The notes: a model not told the origin generated them from the letters alone. DNA of 64,000 bases from Scatosoma sp048465415 (GCA_048465415.1 DBFWLO010000024.1:1-64000), one strand, 5' to 3'. Counted from the first letter of the stretch, positions 1-8,912 are shown. Made by a program: numbers and translations.

Positions 1-775
1 TCCCCCCCCCCCGTTGCTTTTTGAAGAGCCTGATGAGGTAGGACTCGCTTTGTATGTTGAGCCGCTCGGCGATCTGGCCGAGGGTGTAATCGGTATTCGT
101 AAGAAAGAACTCGATGCGTTTTACGATCGCTTTTTCCCGGTCTTTTACGGGAGTGACGCCGAATTTTCTTTTATAGAGGATACCGAACCAGGTAGCGGAA
201 TAAGAGAGACTGTCCGCCATTTTTTTGATCGTAAGATTTTCGGGCGCGCGATAGAGTTCCGCGCGGATTTCGTTCAGGCGGTAGGAGAGATTGCTTTCCC
301 CCAACTCGTCGCTCTGCAATTTTTTATTCTCATAACAATCCTCGATGATTTTCAGAATTTTCCGCATCGAAATGTCTATCTCTTCGAGATGAGAGAGATC
401 GTAACAGGTATTTTTCAAAAAAGAGATCCTATCGACGTATTCGTCGATGATTTTGCTCTCTTCCCCGCCGATCCGAATGAGTCTGGCGAGCGGAAATCTA
501 TATTCGCCGATCAGCTTTTTATCCGCGTCGAAACTGATAAAACTGTTGTTGAATTCTCCGTTGACGGCTCTATAACAGGTAAAGGAGCTGGGCGGATACA
601 GGATCGCCGTTTGCTTTTTGCTGTAAAAATAGTTTTCGCCCTCATAGGAGAACATACAATCGGAAAGGAATAAAATGAACATATAATGAGGGCCGCGCCC
701 CTCGGGCAGTTTCAATTCAAAGTCGGGGGACTCTCTTTTATTGGATAAGACCGCTTCTATATTGAACGTTCCCAT
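1..775 (-). CDS. AraC-family transcriptional regulator, truncated at the window edge
   Basis: Translating the minus strand from the ATG at 775 gives an open frame to the window edge, about 258 residues. The start has a GGAG/GAGG ribosome binding site and a good promoter upstream. The C-terminal third has the two helix-turn-helix units of AraC proteins: first around LTIKKMADSLSYSATWFGIL, then YTLGQIAERLNIQSESYLIRL followed by FKKQR. The N-terminal half resembles a cupin-like ligand-sensing region, with a Y-PP-S-F-C stretch near residue 60. The frame runs into a G11 tract (C11 on the plus strand, 2-12) exactly where the conserved C-terminal helix (usually RGMTPSEYR-like) should follow, so the end may be disrupted or continue outside the window. 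It is separated by a strong terminator from the operon to its right, which it may regulate. Confidence 0.85.
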   Translation of the reverse strand, partial: MGTFNIEAVLSNKRESPDFELKLPEGRGPHYMFILFLSDCMFSYEGENYFYSKKQTAILYPPSSFTCYRAVNGEFNNSFISFDADKKLIGEYRFPLARLIRIGGEESKIIDEYVDRISFLKNTCYDLSHLEEIDISMRKILKIIEDCYENKKLQSDELGESNLSYRLNEIRAELYRAPENLTIKKMADSLSYSATWFGILYKRKFGVTPVKDREKAIVKRIEFFLTNTDYTLGQIAERLNIQSESYLIRLFKKQRGGG

Positions 776-813
776 ACCTCGCTCCTATGATCTTTTTTTA
801 CTTTCGTATTTTT

Positions 814-842
814 ATTATAGCACAAAAAACTCATCTTTGCAA
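814..842 (-). promoter_or_regulatory. Sigma-A promoter of the AraC gene
   Basis: On the minus strand, TTGCAA (842-837) and TATAAT (819-814) are separated by 17 bp, with an extended TGC before the -10 box. It lies about 40 bp upstream of the ATG at 775. The spacer closely resembles that of the promoter at 15203-15231. Confidence 0.75.
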
Positions 843-897
843 GATATTTTTATTTTGAGGATTTTTAGATTCCCACCCTCTTTCCCGACGCGTTTAT

Positions 898-938
898 AAA
901 GCAAACACGCCGCAAAAAATCTGCGGCGTGTTTGCTTT
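898..938 (-). terminator. Terminator after the surface operon
   Basis: Two perfect 17-bp complementary arms (898-914 and 922-938) rich in GC at the base of the loop form a strong hairpin 16 bp past the stop of the last operon gene (954-1184), before the AraC gene on the same strand. The loop is short and AT-rich. Confidence 0.8.
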
Positions 939-953
939 ATTCGTTTAAGCGTT

Positions 954-1184
954 TTAAAAATCCACTTCCGGCAAATCGACGTCGTTATTTTCCGAGTGAT
1001 TGCCTGAACCGCCGTCCGACGCTCCGTCCGACGGATCGACGGAATCGGATTCGTCCTTTAAGCTCTCGCTTTGGGCGCTTTCTTTCTCGCTATGCTCTCC
1101 GTCCGGCGTCGCGGCGCAAGCGCCGACAACCGCCGTAAGCGTTAAGCATACGATGAGCGAGACTGTCAAAAAGATTCTTTTCAT
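954..1184 (-). CDS. Small Ser/Asp/Glu-rich lipoprotein
   Basis: A 76-residue protein. Residues 1-22 form a lipoprotein signal peptide ending in a lipobox-like VVGAC, so the mature protein would start at Cys and be lipid-anchored outside the membrane. The remaining 50 residues are a low-complexity acidic tail rich in Ser, Asp and Glu, with no recognisable fold. The start has a TGGAGT ribosome binding site. It is the last gene of the surface operon and resembles the 91-residue lipoprotein at 6164-6439 in design, so each of the two large beta-helix genes in this operon has an acidic mini-lipoprotein downstream. Function unknown; a wall-spanning spacer or cofactor for the large secreted proteins is only a guess. 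Confidence 0.75.
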   Translation of the reverse strand: MKRIFLTVSLIVCLTLTAVVGACAATPDGEHSEKESAQSESLKDESDSVDPSDGASDGGSGNHSENNDVDLPEVDF

Positions 1185-1245
1185 TTTTTTACTCCAAAGT
1201 TTCGCGTTGCAAAGCGGCGTTCGCGTTTATTTTCCGCCTGACACT

Positions 1246-1398
1246 CTATTCATTAGAGTGAAAGGGATGATCGAAAACGTCTTCCTGCGTCTCAAAAGCG
1301 CCGCTTGCGGTCACGACGTCCCGGGCTGAAAAAAAGATTACCTCACATTCCACGGCGGCAAACTTCTTTTTTTCGTTTATATTTTCGTTCGATTTCAT
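1246..1398 (-). CDS. 50-residue hypothetical peptide with DVVTASG motif
   Basis: The start at 1398 is chosen because AAAGGAGT precedes this ATG; a longer frame starting at 1452 would overlap the neighbouring gene and has no better site. The peptide has a charged N-terminus (MKSNENINEKKKFA), then CEVIFFSARDVVTASGAF, then an acidic tail. The pattern 'hydrophobic E-V-I-x-F ... D-V-[VI]-T-[AT]-S-G' recalls small hypothetical proteins common in gut Clostridia, whose role I do not know. There is no signal peptide or membrane segment. It lies 40 bp downstream of the 883-residue secreted protein and 61 bp upstream of the mini-lipoprotein, so it is probably co-transcribed. Confidence 0.6.
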   Translation of the reverse strand: MKSNENINEKKKFAAVECEVIFFSARDVVTASGAFETQEDVFDHPFHSNE

Positions 1399-1438
1399 AG
1401 AGTTGACTCCTTTACGTATTGACGTAATATTCACTCGC

Positions 1439-4090
1439 TTACAAATTTGCAAAGTCGACTGCGCCGGCAGCGTTTTCGGCGGAAAGCGGCTTGCCGCTGA
1501 TTTCGTCGATGCTATTTACGGCGATTCCCGCCTTTACCCAATAAGTCGGATCGGAAATAGTCCCCCAAAAGTCAAAGCCATTGGCATCTGCAAGCGGAGA
1601 CGCTTCTCCTTCCGCACTGTTTTTATACCGGAATCCATAATCGTTTTCACTGCCTGCAAGGTATTTCGTAAATTGATAAGTGCTTATATTAACGCCAAAT
1701 CCCCCCGAAAAGCCTTGTGCGAAACCGATCGCTTCTACTTTGGCAATTCCTCCGATAGTGATCGCCAAACTCGATCCAAAAATTTCGGAAGCAACCGCCG
1801 CTATGGAATCCGAACTTCCGTTATTTGTAAACAGCGTCTCGCCGCCGATAAAATAATAGCGGCAATTTGTACCCATGGATTTGATTGCGGCGGTACCGTT
1901 ACTTGTAATCGTTAATGTTCCGCCCTTTATCACCGTTTTTTCGCTCGTCAGCGTATTATTCAAAACCACGTCGCCGCCCGTCACGGAAAGATTTCTGAGG
2001 CTGTACGTCGCCCTATTGCTTTCAAGATTCATCTTACCGCCCGAAACGCGCACGGTGTTTGCGCCCACATTTCCGGTCGTCGTAAACGAGCCGCCTTTTA
2101 CCTGTATTTCCAAAGAATCGTTCTGACATAAAACCGCGTTTGCGTTGCTTTCGCTTGCTTTAAACGTCGTCTCGCCGCCTGTTATCGTCAGGGCGTTGCC
2201 CGCCCCGTTGCCGACAAAAGCGTGTCCGTACGCGGTCTCGACCGTAACATTCGCGCCGGCGTTGACGACAAAGCTGTTGTTGGCGTTATTCATATAAACG
2301 CCGATTCCTCTATTGGTACTCGTGAACGTCCCGTTGACCGTGACGCTCACATTTTCCGCCCCATAGAGAACTCCGCTTTTCCACTGACCATTTTCGGGAG
2401 TTTCAATGATCAATTTACCGTCGATCCTCAACTGACTTGCGTACAAATTTACACCGTTTTCGCCTGATATGGGTTTCACCGCCGCGTTCGCGCCGATCGT
2501 CGTACTCGCTTTCAATTCCCAGGAATCGTTTACGGTCAGCGTATATCCTTCGTTTGCCGAGTCGAGTGTGCTGTCGATCTTCCAGGCTTTCCCCTGCAAG
2601 CTCATATTGTCCAGCGTAACGTTCTCCGTCAAGGTAATGACGGAAATTCCCGCTTCCACGCTTCCGACCAAGTTGGAATTAAGCCGGGAAATATCATATA
2701 TACTGTGATGAACTGTAAGCCAATTTTCTCCGTCCTGAAAAGCCGTTACGACATAGCTATCCACGTTGGTTGTAAAAGACAGCGTACCGTAGCCGGAGTC
2801 GGATCTCAGCCGGAAAGCGCCGACGGCTCCGTTTTCCGACAAACTGGTGCCTATATACTCATAATAGCGGAACCCGTTTTCAAAATCCGCCGAAAGCGAA
2901 GGAATCTTTTTGGTGTACGTATACCCGCCGTAAGTCGCTTTCAAAACTCCTTCTTCGTGTTCCGCAGGCGCCGTTTCGACGGTATAATCGAGCGCTCCCG
3001 CGTTTTTATAAGCTACCGCCGCCTTTCCGTAGCTGTAAATCGCTTTGATCAACGCGACGTTCTGCTCGTTCGTATCATTACAGGTGTTGGCAATATAGTT
3101 ATGCACGCTGTAAGTGATCGTATTGCTGATTGGAGTTTCCCCGTCGAACAGCTGGGCCGTATACGCCTGATCGAACCGGGTGAGGGAGATGCTCGTATAA
3201 TAATAGGTATATACGGTCTTTCCTTCTTCGCCGGCGGCCGGTTCGCTCTTTTTCAAGCTCAATTCCGTTCCGCCTATCTTCATCGTGTACGGCGCGGCGT
3301 CGGAAACGGTCGGCGCGGTTATTTTGAAATACATGGCGATCTTGGAATCGCAGACAAGTCCCGCGGACTTCCACTCGGCGATCTGATTTGCGACCGCTGC
3401 GCCGAATTCAGCCTCGCCGACCGAGGGAGCCTCAAACCCGGTGGCGAGCGCCTTTTCGTCCGCGGTCAGGCCGGCGTTGACAAGCTCGCCTTCCGTTCCC
3501 GTGTACGTCTGCGCCGCCGCGCCGTAGTTGAGAAGATCGACGACCAAAGCACGCAGGGAATCGTATTTTTCCCGCGTGTAACCGAGTTCTTCCGGAGTTT
3601 TTTCGAGCAGTTTTTCGCAATACGTCCGCACGGAATAATTGGTTACCCCGGCGATTTCGGTTTCCGCCGTCTCTCCCGTTTTGACGGCGGAAACAACCAT
3701 GTCTACGGGTATGCCCAGATACTGCGGCGTCACGCCGTCGAACGTAAATTCGTATACCGCGTCCGCCGTGCCTGCCGCCGCGGAAACGAGCGTGCCCTCC
3801 GTCTTGGAATATTCCGTTCCGTTAAACGTAAACGCCGCCGCGGGCGCGGTATAATCGGCGGACACGTTGACATAGTACTTTATCACGATATCCTCGTTCA
3901 AAGTGACCGCTACGCTTTTGATATTTTTCCCCTCCGCCGGCGCGTCGGCAGGCGATTCGGTTTTCGTCTCCGCGCCTGCCGACATATACGGCGCGCTGTT
4001 TACGACCAATCCGACGAGACAGCCGGAAAAGATCGCCGTCAAAAGTCCGATTAATATGCTGCGCTTCTTTACCGTAAACGCTTTGTTCAT
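1439..4090 (-). CDS. Large secreted beta-helix-like protein with duplicated N-terminal module
   Basis: 883 residues, start supported by GGGAGGAAA. Residues 1-40 are a signal peptide with one hydrophobic segment. Residues about 55-385 are two related modules, each opening with a beta-rich stretch (VTLNEDIVIKYYVNV) and closing with an alpha-helical part (SLRALVVDLLNYGAAAQ; YSYGKAAVAY). The same arrangement is found in the 818-residue neighbour at 6456-8912. From about residue 470 the protein is a run of short beta-strand repeats (motifs such as VSVTVNGTFTS, LTITGGETTFK, VRVSGGKMNLE), as expected of a right-handed beta-helix or a carbohydrate-binding repeat fold. There is no LPXTG motif or C-terminal membrane anchor, so it is probably released or held non-covalently. 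No catalytic motif was recognised; adhesion or glycan binding is plausible. Confidence 0.85.
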   Translation of the reverse strand: MNKAFTVKKRSILIGLLTAIFSGCLVGLVVNSAPYMSAGAETKTESPADAPAEGKNIKSVAVTLNEDIVIKYYVNVSADYTAPAAAFTFNGTEYSKTEGTLVSAAAGTADAVYEFTFDGVTPQYLGIPVDMVVSAVKTGETAETEIAGVTNYSVRTYCEKLLEKTPEELGYTREKYDSLRALVVDLLNYGAAAQTYTGTEGELVNAGLTADEKALATGFEAPSVGEAEFGAAVANQIAEWKSAGLVCDSKIAMYFKITAPTVSDAAPYTMKIGGTELSLKKSEPAAGEEGKTVYTYYYTSISLTRFDQAYTAQLFDGETPISNTITYSVHNYIANTCNDTNEQNVALIKAIYSYGKAAVAYKNAGALDYTVETAPAEHEEGVLKATYGGYTYTKKIPSLSADFENGFRYYEYIGTSLSENGAVGAFRLRSDSGYGTLSFTTNVDSYVVTAFQDGENWLTVHHSIYDISRLNSNLVGSVEAGISVITLTENVTLDNMSLQGKAWKIDSTLDSANEGYTLTVNDSWELKASTTIGANAAVKPISGENGVNLYASQLRIDGKLIIETPENGQWKSGVLYGAENVSVTVNGTFTSTNRGIGVYMNNANNSFVVNAGANVTVETAYGHAFVGNGAGNALTITGGETTFKASESNANAVLCQNDSLEIQVKGGSFTTTGNVGANTVRVSGGKMNLESNRATYSLRNLSVTGGDVVLNNTLTSEKTVIKGGTLTITSNGTAAIKSMGTNCRYYFIGGETLFTNNGSSDSIAAVASEIFGSSLAITIGGIAKVEAIGFAQGFSGGFGVNISTYQFTKYLAGSENDYGFRYKNSAEGEASPLADANGFDFWGTISDPTYWVKAGIAVNSIDEISGKPLSAENAAGAVDFANL

Positions 4091-4101
4091 AAGTTTCCTC
4101 C

Positions 4102-6141
4102 CTATTTAAACAACTTTTTATTTTTTTCTGTATTTCCGGGCGCATATAGGTCGATCGTCGCGGAACCGTTTCCCGACGCGCTCGATACGCCGCCGCCCGT
4201 TCCGTCGACGATATGATCGATTCCCGAGTCTTTGTTTCCGCCCAGCCATACCGTCACGATATGCGTGAATTTTATTCCCGACGCCCCGGGCGTTTCCACC
4301 GCGTTTTCCAGCCGCACCGCGTTATCTCTCAAATAGGAATACACGCCCACGCCGTATGCCCGGTGCCTCGATACCCCGTCGCCTACTTTATAGCTGGAAT
4401 ACCCGTTCACGGTGTCTCCGTGCGACATCCAACGACTCTGATAGGGCACGTCGTAAGGCAATTCCGACTGATAAAAATAAGTGCAGCCGTTTTCGCCGTT
4501 CCAGATCGTCTGGTATTCGAGAAAGTGTTCGACGAACAGTCCGTAAAACGTGACGTTATCTCCGTTGACGATCAAGCCGTTCGGCGCGGGATTGACGTCC
4601 CAGCCGACTCCGTCGGTATGATCCGCCCGCCAAACCCAAAAGTTATCGCCGATTACTCCGTCCGCGTTGAGTTCCACGCATACGTCCACAGAAGTTTTCG
4701 TATTTGCCACGCCGCCGACGCGAAAGTACAGATCGCTCAGACAAATAGGCGAAGCCGACGAACGCGAGGAGTCCTTTGCGCCCACTTCCAGCAGCTTTTG
4801 CGAGTAGGCGCCCGCGTCGAACAGGATTCCGCAAATCCGGATCCCGTCCGCGTCGGAGACGCGCATCAGACAATCGGTATTTTTATCCGAAATCTTCAAA
4901 GTCGCCAGGCCCAGCCCTAAGATCACCGAATCGGCTTTCGTCACCCGCAGAGGCGAATCCAGCGCATAAATCCCGGGCGTGAGCAGGAGATGTTTTCCCT
5001 TTGCCAACGCCGCATTGATGGTCTCCGAGGTATCGCGGTCGCTCCTGGCCACGTAAAAATCAGAAAGCGGGAGCTTTCTCGATACGTCCGCGGCATAGGA
5101 AACGCCGGAAGCGTCTTTTTTCAAAGGAGGTACGACCACGCCGTATCCGTCTTTTTCGTCAAACGTCAAGAAGGGTTTTTCCGCGATCGACTCCGTCTTT
5201 TCGATTCCGGTGAACCTGCCCTGCGGCCACGCCGCGGCGGGAATGGGACTCGGTACGCCGACAAAGACCATATTGAATACGCCGCCCTGCCACTCCTTCC
5301 ATTGACAATTCCGCGACAGCCACTGCTGCTGAGAACCGGCATACACGGAGCCGGAAATTTTGCTGTCGGCGAGAAATCCGCCCGACACGTATCCGCCGTT
5401 GGACAGGGACAAATCCCCCTCCACGTTGATCCGCCTCAGACTCGTCGCCTGGGAAACCGCCCAGGTCATATTCCCTTTGATGGTCAGATTTTCGGCGCTG
5501 CGCCAAAAGTTGCAAAGAGAATTGGCGGCGACTACGTTCATTTTCGCGAGCGATACGTCCGCGGGATCGGCGCCTAATCCGGAAACCGTCGTATAGTAGC
5601 CGATTTTCAGATCCAGCGAAGGATAATCGCCTTTTTTGAACAAAGCCGCGAAACGCATATCGGAAAATTCGCCCGTCTCCGATATTTTATAAGCGTTGTC
5701 AAAATCCTGCTGAATTTTCTTTTCGCTGTCCGTATCGGCGTACACGCATACGTTTTCGCCGAACGTTTCCGCGTCGAAACTGTATTGACCGATCGTTCTC
5801 ACGATCTCGCCGCCCTTTTTTACGCCTACGACGCGGTAATATGCGTATGCGTCCGCGTCCTCGTAATACGTCTCCTTCAAATCTTCGGACGCCGCTACAT
5901 ATTCGCCGTACCGGCTCGGGCTTTTATAGACGCGATAGCCGTCGCAGCCGCTTACCCGTTCCCAACGCAGGCAGGCCTTGCCGTCTTGCAAAGAAAATCC
6001 CGACGTTTCATTTTCACCGTTCTCATCGCTCGCTCCGCCCGTCTTTACGCAGGAACAGAACGCGGCTAACGACAAGACCGACATAGCCAAACCCAATAAA
6101 AGAGCTATCGCTTTTTTCTCCACACCGCCCTCCTTTTTCAT
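4102..6141 (-). CDS. Lipoprotein with FN3 domain and pectate-lyase-like beta-helix
   Basis: 679 residues. The signal peptide ends in FCSC, a lipobox-like site. Residues about 45-120 look like a fibronectin type III domain (CLRWERVSGCDGYRVYKS). From about residue 350 to the end the sequence resembles right-handed beta-helix enzymes of the GH55/GH87/pectate-lyase type: ETINAALAKGKHLLLTPGIY is the usual first coil, followed by DNFWVWRADH, VNGDNVTFYGLFVEH and NGCTYFYQSELPYD. The last region is well conserved in bacterial secreted beta-helix proteins, often annotated as glucanases. Candidate acidic residues are present but I cannot assign catalysis. The ATG at 6141 has GGAGAG; a GTG at 6123 with AAGGAGG gives a more typical lipoprotein start and is an equally good choice. 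Gaps of 11-22 bp to the neighbours support one operon. Confidence 0.8.
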   Translation of the reverse strand: MKKEGGVEKKAIALLLGLAMSVLSLAAFCSCVKTGGASDENGENETSGFSLQDGKACLRWERVSGCDGYRVYKSPSRYGEYVAASEDLKETYYEDADAYAYYRVVGVKKGGEIVRTIGQYSFDAETFGENVCVYADTDSEKKIQQDFDNAYKISETGEFSDMRFAALFKKGDYPSLDLKIGYYTTVSGLGADPADVSLAKMNVVAANSLCNFWRSAENLTIKGNMTWAVSQATSLRRINVEGDLSLSNGGYVSGGFLADSKISGSVYAGSQQQWLSRNCQWKEWQGGVFNMVFVGVPSPIPAAAWPQGRFTGIEKTESIAEKPFLTFDEKDGYGVVVPPLKKDASGVSYAADVSRKLPLSDFYVARSDRDTSETINAALAKGKHLLLTPGIYALDSPLRVTKADSVILGLGLATLKISDKNTDCLMRVSDADGIRICGILFDAGAYSQKLLEVGAKDSSRSSASPICLSDLYFRVGGVANTKTSVDVCVELNADGVIGDNFWVWRADHTDGVGWDVNPAPNGLIVNGDNVTFYGLFVEHFLEYQTIWNGENGCTYFYQSELPYDVPYQSRWMSHGDTVNGYSSYKVGDGVSRHRAYGVGVYSYLRDNAVRLENAVETPGASGIKFTHIVTVWLGGNKDSGIDHIVDGTGGGVSSASGNGSATIDLYAPGNTEKNKKLFK

Positions 6142-6163
6142 TTTTCTCTCCGTGCCTCACGCG

Positions 6164-6439
6164 TCAGTGCTTCGGTCCGGTCACATCTTCGCCGTCAAAG
6201 CCTCCGTCCACCGAAGGCTCTGCGGTCTCTTCGTCGCTGCTCCCGCTTTCGCTGTTGCTGTTGCTGTCACTACTGTTTTCACTGTCGCTCTCGCTGTGGC
6301 TTCCGGTGCTTTGTTCGGACTGCGAATTCGGCGAACTCTCCGGCGATTCCGATCCGCTGCCGGAAGGGCCGCAGGCGGCAAAGGAAAAGGCCAGTACGCA
6401 AAGCAGCGTCATAAAAATTATTTTTAACGATTTTTTCAT
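6164..6439 (-). CDS. Small Ser-rich acidic lipoprotein
   Basis: 91 residues with a clear lipoprotein signal (hydrophobic residues 8-21, FAACG lipobox). The mature part is dominated by Ser, Glu, Asp, Asn and Gly (alternating S-E/S-D/S-N), so it is probably disordered and strongly negatively charged. The ribosome binding site is AGGGAG. It sits 16 bp after the 818-residue beta-helix gene and 22 bp before the FN3/beta-helix lipoprotein. It resembles the protein at 954-1184 in architecture, suggesting a repeated 'large secreted protein plus acidic lipoprotein' unit. Function unknown. Confidence 0.75.
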   Translation of the reverse strand: MKKSLKIIFMTLLCVLAFSFAACGPSGSGSESPESSPNSQSEQSTGSHSESDSENSSDSNSNSESGSSDEETAEPSVDGGFDGEDVTGPKH

Positions 6440-6455
6440 GTTTTTCTTCTCCCTC

Positions 6456-8912
6456 TTAACCGTTCATATAACGCACGGTTCCCTCGACGAGTTTCGCGTT
6501 GCTTTCCCACTCGCCGATCCCACCGCCGCAGCCGACAGCCGCCATATCACCGTAAATATAGATGCGGACGGGCTGAACGGTCTCGGAAACGCCTACCCAA
6601 CTGCCGACGGGCAAACCGCATTTTTCCACAAATACTCTCGCCCCTGTTGCCACAGTGATAACTTCGTTGCCGGCGTTGGCATAAATGCCGTGCGCGCTTC
6701 CGTCGCTGCGCAGATAGACGTCGCATTGATCGAAATTCAAAGCCGCGCCCTGCACGGTTTCGATGACGCCGGCATGATTGCGCACCTCGAAACGGATCGT
6801 ACCGCCGTCGATTTCCATGCCGCTGGTCCACAACGCCCTGCCTTTCATATCCCAATAGGGATTATAAAAATCGCAGAACACGCTGATCTTTCCTGTTTCG
6901 GGAATGCCGCCGACCGTCGTCAGCTTCGCCGGGGAATCCTGTCCGATGCCGTTTCCGCCTGTCGCCAGGATCGTAAGCTCCGCCGCGTCTACCGTCACGT
7001 TCGCGTAGTCGATCCCGAAGGCGGCGGTAATTTTTACCGCGCCGTTTATAAACTTCAAGTCCCGGTTGACGCTGTGGGAAGAAATCCCCCCCGTCACGGC
7101 TTCTATTTCTACGCGCGCTTCCCCGTCCGCCGTAAAATTCTGCCCCGCGGCGTCCGCCGCTCCGTCGAGGAATATCCCGTAATTGAAGCCTTTGGAAACG
7201 AGTGTCGCGCCGTTTACGGAAATATTGCCGACGGCGCTGATCCCGCGCGAAGCCGAAACTTTTTCGCCCGTATATTCCACGGAAAGAATCGCGTCGTTTT
7301 CGACCGTCAGGCTGCCGTTCGTTTCCACGCCGTTATATCCCGCCTGGGAACTTTTCACGTTGACTTCGGCGCCGTTCACCGCCACGCCGCCGGGAGCAAG
7401 GATCCCGCCGTTCACATAAAGCGCCGCGCCCGGTTCGCCCGAAACGGAGATTTTGCCGCTGTCCGCGCCGATCGTACAGCCTTTTTTAGCGCCTTTATCG
7501 TTCCAGTCGCGATAGCATAAGCCCGAGATCGTACTGTTTGATTTTACGACGATTTCGAGATTCGCATAGTAAACGAGCAGTCCGTGTTCCAAGTCCGCCC
7601 CGTCCAAAGTGACGGTGAACAAATTACCCTCGGGAGAATAGGCAAGCGTCACTCCCTCCGCGATCGTTCCGCCTTCGGGAATATGCGACGTATCGTACGC
7701 ATTTCCGTCCAGGTATACATACTGTCCGAACGTGCCGCTTCCCTCTTTGGCTTGGAGCATTCTGCCGTCGTCGTACGTATAGTCGAATTTGGAGCAGGTG
7801 ACGATGCCGTTGTCGTTGACCGCGGGCAAGACCGTATACTCCACCGAATCTTTATAACCGTACCACGCCGCCGCTTTTCCGAACGCATAGAGCGCCGCCG
7901 CCTTATCCCGCTCCGATTGCGGGGCGGAACCGTCCACGTAAATTTTATCGATACATCTGTTTACAGAATAGACGAGACGGCTGCTGACCGGCGTTTTGCC
8001 GTGATAGATGCGCACGCCCGTCTGCGAACTGAATTCCGTCGCCTTCAACGGGGGAGTCGTGACCGTGTATAACGTAACGCCGCTTTCCGTCTGTTCTTCC
8101 GCAGGCAGCGGTTCGACGGATACGGTTTCCGTGCGGCTGCCCAGCACGACTTTCGCTTGCAGGTCGTCCGTGATTCCGCCTTGATACGAAAAGGTGAAAC
8201 GCATGGCGACTCCCTGCGCCAAATTCAGGGATTCCCCGCCCGTCCAATGAAAATCTTCCCCGTCCGCGCCTTCGTAGGTGGGAGTCCGCTTCGTCCAATC
8301 GGCCTGATAGATACTGTCGTAACCGTACACGAGCGCTTTTTCCTCGTTTGTAAGACCTGCGTCGGCAAGATTTTCCGTAATGCCGCCGTCGATCTGCGCT
8401 TTCGACGCGTAATTTAAAAAGTTGACGGCGAGCGAACGCAGAGAAACGTATTCCAAAGTCGTATATTCCAACTCTTCCCGCGTCATATCGAGAACGGATT
8501 CCCAATACTCCTGCACGGAGGTGTCGCGCGAACCTATCTTTTCCGTCTTTCCCGACGCGTTTTTTGCGACGGCGGAGGCGGTGATCTCCTCGCCCACCGT
8601 CAAAACGGTCGCGCCCGTATACGAAAAGACGTACTCGTCTCCGTCCATGGCGTACTTTGAGACCGTCTCCTCGTCCTCTTCGCCCTGATTAAAAATCATC
8701 TGCGGTTCCGAATATCCTTCCGGCAGCGAGACGTAGTAATTCACAGCGAGCGTTTGGTTCAAAGAAACGGTGATACCGGTCACCGCGTTCCTCGAAGTTT
8801 CGGCGCGGGCGGTGCCGCGCAGACAAACCGCGCCGGCAAACGCCGCCGAAAACAGCACCGCAGCCGAAAGATAAGTAAAAATTGACTTTTTTGAAAAACT
8901 TCCGTTTCTCAT
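6456..8912 (-). CDS. Large secreted beta-helix-like protein, paralogue of the 883-residue protein
   Basis: 818 residues, start supported by AGGAGGAAAAC. Residues 1-37 are a signal peptide. Residues about 40-370 match the N-terminal double module of the protein at 1439-4090: VSLNQTLAVNYYVSL and SLRSLAVNFLNYASKAQ in the first unit, and an ALYAFGKAAAWYGY ending in the second. The rest is short beta-strand repeats (EIVVKSNSTISG, GISVNGATLVSKG, and similar), consistent with a beta-helix. No sorting motif, C-terminal hydrophobic tail or recognised catalytic residues. The repeats differ from those of the paralogue more than the N-terminal modules do, which would fit a conserved assembly or anchoring part with a variable binding part. 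Role inferred: surface adhesin or glycan-binding protein. Confidence 0.85.
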   Translation of the reverse strand: MRNGSFSKKSIFTYLSAAVLFSAAFAGAVCLRGTARAETSRNAVTGITVSLNQTLAVNYYVSLPEGYSEPQMIFNQGEEDEETVSKYAMDGDEYVFSYTGATVLTVGEEITASAVAKNASGKTEKIGSRDTSVQEYWESVLDMTREELEYTTLEYVSLRSLAVNFLNYASKAQIDGGITENLADAGLTNEEKALVYGYDSIYQADWTKRTPTYEGADGEDFHWTGGESLNLAQGVAMRFTFSYQGGITDDLQAKVVLGSRTETVSVEPLPAEEQTESGVTLYTVTTPPLKATEFSSQTGVRIYHGKTPVSSRLVYSVNRCIDKIYVDGSAPQSERDKAAALYAFGKAAAWYGYKDSVEYTVLPAVNDNGIVTCSKFDYTYDDGRMLQAKEGSGTFGQYVYLDGNAYDTSHIPEGGTIAEGVTLAYSPEGNLFTVTLDGADLEHGLLVYYANLEIVVKSNSTISGLCYRDWNDKGAKKGCTIGADSGKISVSGEPGAALYVNGGILAPGGVAVNGAEVNVKSSQAGYNGVETNGSLTVENDAILSVEYTGEKVSASRGISAVGNISVNGATLVSKGFNYGIFLDGAADAAGQNFTADGEARVEIEAVTGGISSHSVNRDLKFINGAVKITAAFGIDYANVTVDAAELTILATGGNGIGQDSPAKLTTVGGIPETGKISVFCDFYNPYWDMKGRALWTSGMEIDGGTIRFEVRNHAGVIETVQGAALNFDQCDVYLRSDGSAHGIYANAGNEVITVATGARVFVEKCGLPVGSWVGVSETVQPVRIYIYGDMAAVGCGGGIGEWESNAKLVEGTVRYMNG

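Noticed and set aside
14..673. 219-residue plus-strand ORF at the window start
   Set aside because: It is the antisense shadow of the AraC gene, which has recognisable HTH motifs, a promoter and a ribosome binding site.
2705..4054. 449-residue plus-strand ORF
   Set aside because: Antisense of the 883-residue secreted protein; Arg-rich composition without domains.
7086..7092. C7 run inside the 818-residue gene
   Set aside because: Shorter than the other tracts and within ordinary Gly codons; weak evidence for slippage.
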